Source: Diploptera punctata (taxonomy: Eukaryota; Arthropoda; Insecta; Blattodea; Blaberidae). Taken from it: a stretch of DNA of 64,000 nucleotides. Position numbers and translations under genes: made by a program. This document shows positions 54,715 to 63,770 of the stretch, piece by piece; position 1 is the stretch's first letter, and each line of letters opens with the position of its first letter. The notes beneath the pieces are model-generated. The model made no database searches and was not told where the DNA came from. It was given only the letters and a program-made list of their open reading frames with translations. The stretch is from the NCBI GenBank assembly GCA_030220185.1, contig JASPKZ010004576.1, positions 199,001 through 263,000 of the forward strand, given 5' to 3'.

Positions 54715-55165
54715 GTTACGAATTGCTTCTCCTTCATCTTCTTCTCCACTTTACGGGCTAGGCAAAAATTGCCTGTTCCGCCTCACAGATGTTCTGTCCA
54801 TCTTTTCACTAGCCTTCCTACATTCCTTGAATCTCTTGGCTTGTAGTTGAATGCTGCTCTTGGTAATCTTGTTACATTTATTCTTTCTACACGTGTAAAC
54901 AATTTCTCTCTATATTCCTTGATTTTCTAATTCAATGGATATATATTTAACTCTGTTCTTATACCTTCATTCTTTATCCGATCCAATCTTGTGCAGCCTT
55001 TTGTTCCTCTAAGGAAGTTAATTTCTGCGCTTTGTATTCTACTTCATAATTGTTTGGTCTTTACCCAGGTTTCGCTCTCATAAAGTAATGCAGGAACTGC
55101 CAATGTTTTATAAAACTTGAATCTAGTACCTCTTCTTGTTTTATTCTTTAATGTTGTATGGAATT
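54715..55165 (-). mobile_element. LINE-1a 3' fragment, inverted partner of 51085-51846
   Basis: The minus strand reads EINFLRGTKGCTRLDRIKNEGIRT-like text, then TRLPRAAFNYKPRDSRNVG, ending in GAGAAGAAGATG. Nucleotide identity with 51400-51800 is high by eye. Confidence 0.75.
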
Positions 55166-55280
55166 ACTTCATCCACGTAATTTAGTTATCCTTATTTCCT
55201 ACAGATGTCATGAATGGTACGCTGCCAGCATATCAACCGAATGAGACATCTAGTAGGCCACTGACATATTGCTAGGATGA
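55166..55280. other. short unassigned intron gap
   Basis: Nothing recognised. Confidence 0.35.
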
Positions 55281-55284
55281 AGGA

Positions 55285-55490
55285 GGTCGGTGAATTTCCC
55301 TTAGAAGCCTCTTTATTCAGGCTTAAGGATCTTTTTACGAGCCTGAAAATCTTCAGACTCGTGTCCCATGAGTTGAAGTTCCTCCCGGAGGATAGTTCCA
55401 CCCTAAAAAAATCGACCCCTGCCGGATTTGAGCCCACAACTCTCGGGATCACAGGCAAGGTACATAACTACTAGTCCACTGTGGCCTATA
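55285..55490 (-). mobile_element. tRNA-headed SINE, separate family
   Basis: The head at the right on the minus strand has CACAGTGGACTAGTAGTTATG as A-box region and TGTGGGCTCAAATCCGGC as B-box region. The body contains a short inverted repeat AGGCTTAAGGATC...GAGCCTGAAAATCTTCAGACTC. Confidence 0.45.
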
Positions 55491-55564
55491 TTAATTATTA
55501 ATTAGTTCATGGTAATAATATTACAGACCAAAATGTGTTTTAACGATCGAGTGAAGCCACAGTG

Positions 55565-55648
55565 AGGTCAGTAGGCACTGGGATTTGAACTCGACTCCCA
55601 AATGAGTCGAAAACGCTACTGACTGTGCCAACTCATTCAACGCTCTTA
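55565..55648 (-). repeat. tRNA-like SINE head
   Basis: On the minus strand, GGCACAGTCAGTAGCG and GAGTTCAAATCCCAG have A- and B-box form. No body recognised. Confidence 0.35.
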
Positions 55649-56149
55649 ATTTTGTTTGTAGCAATATGTTAAAAAAATCAGACAATGCAGAAGGTGGGTA
55701 TTTCCATATTCCTAGTGATTAAATTCCACCAAGTGAAAATATATATTTTATACTTTATTCTGGTAATAATTTTTCTGTAATAAAACTCGATATTAGAGAA
55801 AACGTGTGTTTTTAATTAATTTATCACGGGGAATGTGATACCTACACAACAAAAACTGAACATTAGAAATATGCACAAAGGTTTCTCGGAACAAATGAAA
55901 CTCGCTGTGCGCACTTGTTAATTGGTTACAATTACGGTAACTAATTTCCTAGTTTTGTTATATTAAAACTTTCCCTGCGAGGATTAGTTTCACAAGTTTT
56001 CAGAAATGATGAACTCATTTGTTACCAGAATAGATAATTACTTACACCTATGCACACAAATTCATACCTGAAATTCATTAGTTTAAAATGTTTCTTTTAA
56101 ATTCATGTATTCACCTATAAAAATTCTCATCTCTATCCACCAGTTTTAC
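55649..56149. other. intron DNA, nothing recognised
   Basis: AT-rich, featureless. Confidence 0.45.
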
Positions 56150-56168
56150 TAATTTAATAAAACTAACT

Positions 56169-56395
56169 TTTATAAGATTCATGATGTGTTCCGTTGAGGT
56201 ATTATTCAAAATTAAAATATAAAATTATGGAATATTCACCTGAAAGGTCCGTCTCCTCAACTTAATTGATTATTTAACTGTAGCGCTTTCGGGACTTGTT
56301 CCATCGTCGGCAGGATCAGCTACAGTTAAATAATTAATTAAGTTGAGGAGACGGACCTTTCAGGTGAATGTTCCATAATTTTATATTTTAATTTT
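56169..56395 (+). mobile_element. FB palindromic retroposon, short copy
   Basis: Head TTTTATAAGATTCATGATGTG and CCGTTGAGGT match the 24098-24528 copy; arms carry TTCACCTGAAAGGTCCGTCTC and CTCAACTTAATTGATTATTT and close on a ~20-bp loop near 56300-56325. TAATTTAATAAAACTAACT is repeated at 56150-56168 and 56396-56414, a 15-19-bp duplication. The variable inner part is almost absent. Confidence 0.8.
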
Positions 56396-56404
56396 TAATT
56401 TAAT

Positions 56405-56955
56405 AAAACTAACTAACTCATTGGCACTATCGAACTTGAAGGTTCATGGCCGCGCGGACATAAGCTCTCCATACATCCCTATATTGATTTAATGTTTTCC
56501 AAATAATCCCCTATACTATATCATCATTATCATCATCATCATAGTACATTCAGAATTTAGGCCATTTGTTGACCTGTTTCGACCTCAAGAGAAACACCAT
56601 CCAAAAGTCTTTTGAGTGGACGTCCTCGTCTTCTTCTTCCTGCAAGTTGTTAGCTTAATATTTGTTTGGGTATCCTGTGATCTCCCATTCGATGATCATG
56701 TTGCAACCATCTTGACTTATAATCAGAAATTTTGTTTTCTAAAGGTTCCCTGTGTAATTCTTCTAAGATGTCTTCATTTTTTATGATCTAGTATTGTGTA
56801 TGCTGCCTGCAATCCTCCGAAGGTATCTCATTTCAGCAGATCTAAGTCTCTGTATATCCCCCTACACTATATACCTTCCTCAAATCATGGTTAATGTTAT
56901 TCTCCCACCTCAATCTTGGTCTACAAACTCGGCGTTTTCCCTCAGATTTTCAGAA
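56405..56955 (-). mobile_element. LINE-2 3' fragment with nested LINE
   Basis: AACTAACTCATTGGCACTATCG to CCAAATAATCCCCTATAC, then after the nested insert CTTCCTCAAATCATGGTTAATG to GGCGTTTTCCCTC. Standard LINE-2 3' order. Confidence 0.7.
56521..56858 (-). mobile_element. nested LINE-1a-like 3' end with ~13-bp TSD
   Basis: Starts with an ATCATCATC tail; on the minus strand the text resembles AEMRYLRRIAGSIHN-type 1a C-terminus and GRPLKRLLDGVSLEV. CCCCTAYACTATA flanks it (56508-56520, 56859-56871; one mismatch). Confidence 0.7.
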
Positions 56956-57274
56956 AATGTACGTAATTAAGCCTATACCTATCGTTTGTATTGAAACAAC
57001 ACGAATACAGTTATATAACACACTGGAACAGGTCATGATGATGAAACGACGTGATGACGAAAGATGGCAACAGCTAGTGAGGTGAAGTTTTTTTTGTCGA
57101 ACTGGAGGATTCGAAAATTATATCGAGAAACTAATGAATGCATTTTCATCCATATATCCACTCTGTGGTTCTTACAAGCCGAATTCCCATGCTGGCCTGC
57201 CCTTTTAATATTTCTTAACTAATATGATTTTAAAATTATAATAAGAATTATGTTTTTGTATGATTTTATTAAGA
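56956..57274. other. intron DNA, nothing recognised
   Basis: No family recognised. Confidence 0.4.
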
Positions 57275-58350
57275 ACCTATAACAGAAGAGGAGGTAAAAA
57301 ACGCGTTGAGAACAGCAAAAAATGGAAAAGCGGCAGGTCCAGGAGGAATAACCATGGAACTAATTAAATATGATGGTTCAGGAATTATAAGAATTTTAAC
57401 TAGACTTTTTAACCAAGTGATAGAAGGAGATACTATTCCAGATGAGTGGAAGTTATCGTATATTAATGCAATATAAAAAATAAAGGGAATAAAAGAGATC
57501 CAGCAAACTATAGAGGGATCAGTGTTATGGCAGCAATTAGTAGAATAGAATATTAAGTACAATTATTAAAATTAGATTGGAGGAAACTAATACAAAATAA
57601 AATATCAGAAGAACAAACAGGTTTCACAGCAGGTAAATCGTGCCTTGATAATATATTTGTGATTAGGCAGATTACAAAAAAGATGTTGGCTAAAGGAAAA
57701 TAAGTTCATATGGCATTTATAGACCTGGAAAAGGCACATGACTCTGTACCCATCAACAAGCTTTGGGTGGCAATGGAGAAGTTTGGAATACCTAAATCTC
57801 TTATACATTTTATAAAAAGAATGTATGATTGTAAAGCAAGTATTAAGGTTGGAAATAGAGCATCCTCAGAATTTGATATAACAAAACGATTAAGACAAGG
57901 ATGCGGGATGTCACCAACATTTTTCAAGATATATTTAGAAGATGTATTAATGAAATGGAATAAGTCTAGTAGGGGAATGGGAATCAACATTAATGGTCAT
58001 TTACTGCACAATTTATTATTCGCTGATGGCCAGATTATAATAGAACAAGATAAAGACGATATAGAATATATGATAAGAAAGTTGGTCGATGCATTTGAGG
58101 TAGGTGGACTGAAGATAAATTATGTTAAAATAGAATATATGGTAATCGGAGAAAATTCAGAAGACCTACAAGTAAATAATATGTTAATTAATCATGTTGA
58201 AGAATTTAAATATCTTGGATCTATAATAGATAAACCTGGTACTTGTGAAAAATATATTATTAACAGAGTAAATTGTGCAAGGAAGGCGATTAGATCCCTA
58301 AATGGTCTTTTATGGAATACTGGAGGAAATCACAATCCTAAGAGAAATCG
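57275..58350 (+). mobile_element. LINE-1c RT segment, truncated at both ends
   Basis: Runs from EEEVKNALRTAKNGKAAGPG to the region after motif C. It is homologous to 15517-16500 on the minus strand but lacks endonuclease and 3' end. The right end joins FB-type sequence. Confidence 0.8.
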
Positions 58351-58369
58351 ACAACAACCTTATTCTTAA
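57710..58369 (+). pseudogene. LINE-1c reverse transcriptase fragment, FADG
   Basis: The 219-codon frame begins MAFIDLEKAHDSVPINKL (motif A), then KRLRQGCGMSPTFFK (motif B) and LLFADGQIIIEQDKDDIEYM (motif C with Gly for the second Asp), EVGGLKINYVKIEYMVIGE and EEFKYLGSIIDKPG. Earlier motifs lie upstream in other frames. Confidence 0.75.
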
Positions 58370-58374
58370 TGAGA

Positions 58375-58560
58375 ACACATCCAGTCCATGCAATCCTCTA
58401 TACAACATACAATCAAGTCAGTGCTTCAATAAGTGTCAACAAGTACGGGCCCAATGCATTCTGCTGTTGATGGGACTAGTCCCGAAAGGCCTATAGAGTT
58501 TTAAAACAACTAAGTTGATGAGACGGACCTACAAGGTAACTATTTTATAGTTTTTAATCG
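58375..58560 (-). mobile_element. FB element, single arm
   Basis: On the minus strand GTCCGTCTCATCAACTTAGTTG, then TATAGGCCTTTCGGGACTAGTCCCATC, then an inner segment unlike other copies. No inverse arm follows, so this copy is either half of an element or a non-palindromic form. Confidence 0.5.
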
Positions 58561-58664
58561 TACATTATATAACTTTTTATGTACTGAAATTAATACACCA
58601 TGTATCAGTGAAGTGTCTGAATGGGTAGCTAAAACCGAGGAGGACATCCATATATTGTACTTAC

Positions 58665-58853
58665 ATCATCGTAATCCTCTGCTGACGCCGGAGAGACACC
58701 ATATACAGGTTCATACTGACTACGAGAGGCGGGTGTTCCGCGATAGATAGGAAGGTACATGGGACCTGACGTGGAGCCTTGAGGTTCAGCTACTGTACAC
58801 CACATCATCACCATAACTCCACACAGTATTACCTGGAACAGTTTAAAATCCAT
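58665..58853 (-). CDS. cuticle protein, pro-resilin-like, exon 1 (signal peptide and linker)
   Basis: ATG at 58853-58851 begins MDFKLFQVILCGVMVMMWCT; a hydrophobic core at residues 8-18 and the A22|E23 junction fit a signal peptide. The rest, to D63, is an extended Tyr/Pro/Ser region (GPMYLPIYRGTPASRSQYEP, VYGVSPASAEDYDD). The donor GATGAT|GTAAGTAC at 58664 matches the consensus and leaves phase 0, compatible with exon 2. A possible alternative donor, TTCCAG|GTAATA, lies after residue 7, but using it would remove the signal peptide. Confidence 0.88.
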
Positions 58854-58944
58854 TTTAAAAGACTGTGAGTTTAGTACAAAAATGTTCTATTGGTTTATTT
58901 TCTAATATTATCTTTGTCCGAACTGGATGAGCGCCCTTGAAGGA

Positions 58945-59345
58945 AATACTCTATAATTAAATTATACAAGACAATGACAGTGCCTATTATTATTTATGGA
59001 TCCGAAACATGGACAGTGATAATACAACAATTTGCCAGAATACAAGCTGCTGAAATGAAATTCCTCAGACCAATAGCAGGATATCAAAGAACAGACAAAA
59101 ACATAACACAGAAATAAGACAACTAAAAGTAGAGGAATTAAACACAACAATAGATAAATACAGAGCAAACTGGAAAGAACACTTAGCAAGGATGACTGAA
59201 AATAGAATACCAAAATCAGCGTACAAATATTCACCACGAGGAAGAAGAAGTTTGAGAAGACCAAGGAAAAGATGGAAAGAGCAGCAATTTGGAGCCGGAA
59301 CAGGCTAGTAAAAAGCCTAAACCGCGAAGAAGAAGAAGACAAAAA
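58945..59345 (+). mobile_element. LINE-1a 3' end with GAA tail, next to the gene's 5' end
   Basis: Text: KLYKTMTVPIIIYGSETWTV, AAEMKFLRPIAGYQRTDK, LARMTENRIPKSAYKYSPRG, RRSLRRPRKRWKEQQFGAGTG, then GAAGAAGAAGAAGAC. It starts less than 100 bp upstream of the cuticle gene ATG, head-to-head with it. Confidence 0.75.
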
Positions 59346-59683
59346 TATTCTTTCTAGTACATTGAGATCAGTATAGTATTAGACAGCAGACGCGGGGTTT
59401 GTGCTGTGCGATGACGAAAGCTTGCACGTGCAGGAACGGAGCATGAAATGTACGCTGACTCAGCAGTATACGCGTACATCCCACGCATTCACGTTCACAG
59501 TCAGATAGTGTACTTCGAGTAGATAAGGTGCTCGATCTCTTTTCCTTGTAAACTGAATGACGTGTGTATAATGTAAACTGAATGACGTATGTATAAGTTA
59601 TTTCAATTTTAAATTTTGTATCTTATAAAACAGGCGTGTGTAAGTGTACACTGAATGACGTGTATATAAGTATAAAGTGTAAA
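59346..59683. other. probable left flank of a mariner-type element
   Basis: Contains a threefold ACTGAATGACGTRTRTATAA motif (59552-59570, 59577-59596, 59650-59667) and no coding frame. It precedes the split transposase fragment at 60014. Confidence 0.4.
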
Positions 59684-59986
59684 AGGTAAAGTGATCCCAC
59701 TACAGGCCTCAGGAGGCCCTTGGGGTAGTGGGAGGTTAAGGCTCCCACTTTTTCTAGACAATCGGCATTTGATATCAGCCAGATTGTGAGCCCTGTGTGA
59801 CGGCCGCCTTTACCCCCAAAACAAGTGTCTGGTACTCATTTACGTTAGAGGTTGAGTCCACCCCAGGGCCATAGTGCCGCCAGAATGTCTGGGTCAGTTT
59901 AAAAATTCTGACCCCACCGGGACTCGAACCCTCGACCTTCCGGCTTGTAGCGCAGTGCCTTAACCACTACGCTACGGTGTGTCCCC
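59684..59986 (-). mobile_element. SINE-B, full length with 15-bp TSD
   Basis: The tRNA-like head at the right (GGTTAAGGC A box, GGGTTCGAGTCCC B box on the minus strand) is complete, the body is complete, and AGTATAAAGTGTAAA flanks it perfectly (59669-59683, 59987-60001). It is the best reference copy of SINE-B in the window. Confidence 0.9.
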
Positions 59987-60013
59987 AGTATAAAGTGTAA
60001 ACTGTATAATAAT

Positions 60014-60196
60014 TTTTCTACTGAACAACGTGTATTTATTTATGATCAATATTTGTTAACTCAGTCTGTCAGCCAAGTACGAAGACTTTTTGAAACACGA
60101 TTCCCGGGTGTAAAAATTCCGTCACGTTCGACAGTCCATAATCTGTACAACAAATTTTATAAAGAGGTGTCAAAGTGTATGGACCAACGAAGGTGA
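60014..60196 (+). pseudogene. mariner/DUF4817-type transposase N-terminal fragment
   Basis: Sixty open codons: FSTEQRVFIYDQYLLTQSVS, QVRRLFETRFPGVKIPSRST, VHNLYNKFYKEVSKCMDQRR then stop. The RSTVHNLYNKF segment is the recognition helix of a DUF4817-type helix-turn-helix. There is no in-frame ATG upstream and no catalytic region downstream. Confidence 0.65.
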
Positions 60197-60664
60197 ACAG
60201 TTCCAGCACCTGATTCAATAAAGTTCGTAATTACGACAATCTATAAAATAGTTACGAAAATGTGTGTGATTATAACACCGCGATCCTATGCTGTCCGTTC
60301 CCCGCTGCGAGTGCGTCAGCAGTGTATAGAGCTTTACTGATGGCACTGTACTAAAAGTAGAAGGCGATGGAACAGTGAGTCCCATGATCTTTATGGAAAA
60401 CATATGTAATAAGAGCGGTGAATTCCCGTAGTCTTTGGTGGCAGAACATGTGCCATGAATCGGGAATAGAAGACATATTTTCTATAGGAAAATCGGTGGA
60501 AAAACACTCGGTAGGTGGGCCTAAAATAATATAGGAGAATAACTTTAAGTACTTTTAACTTTTATAAGGGAGATAAACGGTATGGGGAATGAATGGGAAA
60601 TGATATTTCAGTAGATTGATAAATATAAATGTAAATAACAAACTAAATAAGTTTAATTATATAA
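60197..60664. other. intergenic DNA, possible right flank of the mariner-type element
   Basis: GC-richer text to ~60360, then AT-rich; nothing firm. Confidence 0.35.
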
Positions 60665-61112
60665 CAGGAACACTAAAAAGAACTTTTGAAAAATAAAGCC
60701 AGCAAAGACTCTATAATGAAATTATACAAGACAATGGCAGTGCCTATTATTACTTATGGATCCGAAACATGGACAGTGACAACACAACAATCTGCCAGAA
60801 TACAAGCTGCTGAAATGAAATTCCTCAGACCAATAGCAGGATATCAAAGAACAGACAAAAAACATAACACTGAAATAAGACAACAACTAAAAGTACAGCA
60901 ATTAAACATAACAATAGTGAAATACAGAACAAACTGGAAAGAACATTTGGCAAGGATGACTGAGAATAGAATACCAAAAGAGCATAGGGGCCTACAGCTA
61001 TTCACCACGAGGAAGAAGACGTTTGGGAAGACCAAAGAAAATATGGTAACAGCAGCAATTTGGAACCGGAACAGGCTAGTAAGTAAGCCTAAGTCGTAAT
61101 GAAGAAGAAGAG
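60665..61112 (+). mobile_element. LINE-1a 3' end with GAA tail
   Basis: A 137-codon open frame (60686-61099): SIMKLYKTMAVPIITYGSET, AEMKFLRPIAGYQRTDKKHN, TEIRQQLKVQQLNITIVKYR, LARMTENRIPKEHRGLQ, ending in GAAGAAGAAG. Very close to the 58945 copy. Confidence 0.8.
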
Positions 61113-61194
61113 TTGACTGTAAGGAGAATTTATTTTTGCACTATCTCCTCTACTATTCAATTTTTAGAGGTTGAAGTACCTACAAGTCAATTGT

Positions 61195-61320
61195 ATTAAT
61201 AAGTGTTAATGTATGCTGATGATGTATTATTAAACGATTGCGGGGAGATACTAAGTGTCAACACGCACACTCTATTGATTAAAACTAATGATGCAGGAAT
61301 AATTTTTAAGAAAAATGCAT
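61195..61320 (+). mobile_element. LINE-2 motif C fragment
   Basis: LMYADDVLLNDCGEILSVNT and HTLLIKTNDAG match the YADD region of the 11151-12104 frame. Confidence 0.6.
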
Positions 61321-61321
61321 G

Positions 61322-61395
61322 TGGTCTGACCGGATATCGAACCCGGGACCCCAGGATCTGTGGTCAGCAGCTCTGACCAATAACCCATGAGGCTG
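61322..61395 (-). repeat. tRNA-like SINE head
   Basis: On the minus strand TATTGGTCAGAGCTGCTG (A box) and CCCGGGTTCGATATCCGG (B box). The acceptor stem does not close. The 61396-61778 stretch after it is not recognised. Confidence 0.4.
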
Positions 61396-61777
61396 GTTTT
61401 ATATATATACATATATCAACATCTATACCAACTGTAAATATATGATGTACTCAAACAACAAACTCAAACCAATAGCTAATATAGCAAAAATTATTCCAAT
61501 TTCCAAAGGCTTCCTTTTTACCAACTATCGTAACGAATAATATGAGAAATTATCCAGAAATCAGGCAGAATTAAAATGTAGACTTTTGGATGTCCAAAAA
61601 AATAAAATTAAGTGTTGATACATAATCTGCTACACTAAAGGATAGATACTGGAAAGCAAGAACCAAACTTTTTGTTTTGCTATAATGTTGCTATAATGTT
61701 TTATTGTTTTAATTTATTTTATATATTATTGTTTTCTCATAATTATGGACAATTACTTCTGTCAAGTCCCCTGCATT

Positions 61778-61778
<1 letters not shown>

Positions 61779-61832
<54 letters not shown>
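61779..61832. repeat. (AT)n microsatellite
   Basis: About 27 AT units. Confidence 0.95.
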
Positions 61833-61836
<4 letters not shown>

Positions 61837-61964
61837 GTATATTTTGTTAAAGGATACCTGTGTATATAATAATCCTCAAATCATTAATTAATATATATAT
61901 ATTATAATTAAATCTTTAACGTTGAGCAATGCAAGCTTAATATGGTATGATAAGAAAAATAAAT

Positions 61965-62033
61965 GCCTGGACGGGATTCGAACCCGGATCACTGAGTCTG
62001 TACCTCAGCGTGATATCTATTACACTACCAGGC
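61965..62033 (-). tRNA. tRNA-like gene, pseudo
   Basis: Same fold as 30509-30577 with one change (GTGATCC for GAGATCC in the variable region). Confidence 0.5.
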
Positions 62034-62262
62034 GATTCCAATTCAAACACTTATTTTTCTTATATATGTATTATACTCTCCATTATTACTAGATGTCGCG
62101 AGAACACTGTCTTCACTGCCATCTAGTAGCTGGCTATATCAAGTAAGCAAATTAAAGAGAATATTTATTTTACTTTATAGCAGTGACGCTTTATCGTTGT
62201 TATAATTAAATCTTTAACATTGAGCAATGCAAGCTTAATATGGTATGATAAGAAAAATAAAT

Positions 62263-62331
62263 GCCTGGACGGGATTCGAACCCGGATCTCTGAGTCTGTA
62301 CCTCAGCATGATATCTATTACACTACCAGGC
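62263..62331 (-). tRNA. tRNA-like gene, pseudo
   Basis: Same fold as 30509-30577, with a T for C before the anticodon stem (CATGCTGAGG). Confidence 0.5.
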
Positions 62332-62461
62332 GATTCCAATTCAAACACTTATTTTTCTTATATATGTATTATACTCTCCATTATTATATATGTATTATAC
62401 TCTCCATTATAATGGAGAGTATAATACATATATAAGAAAAATAAGTGTTTGAATTGGAATC

Positions 62462-62530
62462 GCCTGGTAGTGTAATAAATATCACGCTGAGGTACAGACT
62501 CAGAGATCCGGGTTCGAATCCCGTCCAGGC
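62462..62530 (+). tRNA. tRNA-like gene, pseudo
   Basis: Same as 30509-30577 except AATAAATATCAC in place of AATGGATATCAC, which removes the conserved GG of the A box/D loop. Confidence 0.45.
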
Positions 62531-62659
62531 ATTTATTTTTCTTATCATACCATATATATATATATATATATATATATTTATTGGGGGAGATTCAATCCTG
62601 TTTCAACACATATTTTGATTATATATATATATATAGTGTGTGTGAATGGTGTGTTTCGT

Positions 62660-62810
62660 CTTAATGTTGTGTTGTCTTGGAGGGGGTACTGAATTGAGCT
62701 GATCAGTCATTCGGGCAGGCCCTCCATGTCCTTCTGCGGTCAAAACAGTATGTGTGTGATTAATAGTTAAAATCCCTCTCCCGACAGCTCGTGCAATTTG
62801 AAGGCTTGAG
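62660..62810 (+). repeat. unnamed dispersed repeat (also at 54440)
   Basis: See the 54440 entry for the shared blocks. Copies are about 8 kb apart, with no coding capacity. Confidence 0.45.
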
Positions 62811-62997
62811 TGGCGTGTGGCACGTGGCACTTAAAAGTACCTGTTAGTATCGGTTTTACCTACAGAGGTAACTATATTACGCCAGTTTAAGCTATGCATT
62901 ATACACGGGGAAAACTTGCTTAATACAGTTACCTCTGTTGATAAAATTGACCCTTAGATGAGAGCTTAAACTGCGGTAATGGGATATTGCATGTATG

Positions 62998-63299
62998 CAT
63001 AGTAATTCTGCCCGAGGGCAGGTCTTTCACTGCAATCATAGCATTTTCATGCTATGCTTTGCAACTTTACTAGGGAATCATAGGTGTGGTAGCTTCCCGT
63101 TACTTTCCACACCGGTGAAGGATGATGATTATGGCTGGATGTTTTTCGGGGACCGTTGGGTCCTAAGCTTCCTGAGATTTGTCTCACAGGTGAGGAAAAA
63201 CCCCGAAAAAACCTCACCCAGGAGCCTGTCCTGACCGGGAAACGAACCCGAGCCCGCTGGTGAAAAGGCAGCACGCTACATCGAGACCATAGCGGTGGT
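62998..63299 (-). mobile_element. SINE-A, full length
   Basis: Head at right (GACCACCGCTATGGTCTCGA, B box GGGTTCGTTTCCC), complete body, short tail at left. An (AT)n run follows the head. Confidence 0.8.
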
Positions 63300-63303
63300 C
63301 ATG

Positions 63304-63305
<2 letters not shown>

Positions 63306-63345
<40 letters not shown>

Positions 63346-63354
63346 TATATATAT
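63306..63354. repeat. (AT)n microsatellite
   Basis: AT units with one TAATAT interruption. Confidence 0.95.
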
Positions 63355-63454
63355 AAGAATTATTAGATCCGAATTAACTAGTCTTACTTTTATTCAATTA
63401 TTTTTATGCTTCATTTTTATTATTGTGACATATTTACTAGATTGAATGTAAATG

Positions 63455-63725
63455 TTTAATCAAGCGACAATGTGTTCATAATGCAAGCGTTAGATATGTA
63501 AGTAATGTTCAAACGCATGACCACGTTTCATTTATTTGTATCAAATCACTGGCTTCTCTTACTCTTATTTCAAATTATTCACACCTCTGATCCCAGATAC
63601 TCTATCTGTCAGATCGATTTAATCTTTTATCGTTAACCATAACCTTATCTCTTAGCCTCAACCCATTGGCAACACAACATCGCAGGTCACTTAAATATTC
63701 AATATATCGGACCAAAGAATGTCTC
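63455..63725 (+). mobile_element. LINE-J C-terminal fragment, degraded
   Basis: LIKRQCVHNASVRYVSNVQTHDH, then TLYLSDRFNLLSL-like and RRSLKYSIYRTKECL-like text follow the order of 48329-48733. Confidence 0.5.
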
Positions 63726-63770
63726 ATCATTGTTTAATTTTACAGTCTACGCCACATAAAAAAAAGCCTG

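Larger units (their letters stand above)
49864..58853 (-). other. cuticle protein gene span (two coding exons, 8.56-kb intron)
   Basis: The exons join in phase 0 (donor GATGAT|GTAAGTAC, acceptor TTTTCAG|GAACC), giving a 141-residue secreted protein: signal peptide 1-22, an extended Tyr/Pro/Ser-rich segment to ~63, RR-2 domain 66-128, Gly/Tyr tail. Extra coding exons inside the intron cannot be excluded, but none is needed. Upstream of the ATG, TACTAAACTCACAG at 58863-58876 (minus strand) looks like a branch point plus acceptor and may mark a 5'-UTR intron, so the transcription start may lie beyond 58900. Confidence 0.8.
61895..62560. repeat. tRNA-unit array: two inverted tandem units and one facing copy
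   Basis: Two minus-strand tRNA-like segments (61965-62033, 62263-62331) are spaced exactly 298 bp, as at 30428-31800. A third faces them on the plus strand (62462-62530) across a palindromic junction, CTCCATTATAATGGAG at 62401-62416. The unit body is nearly identical to the 30-kb locus. Confidence 0.85.

Noticed and set aside
57269..57990. Minus-strand frames opposite the LINE-1c RT at 57.3-58.0 kb
   Set aside because: They are shadows of the plus-strand RT, which has the conserved motifs.
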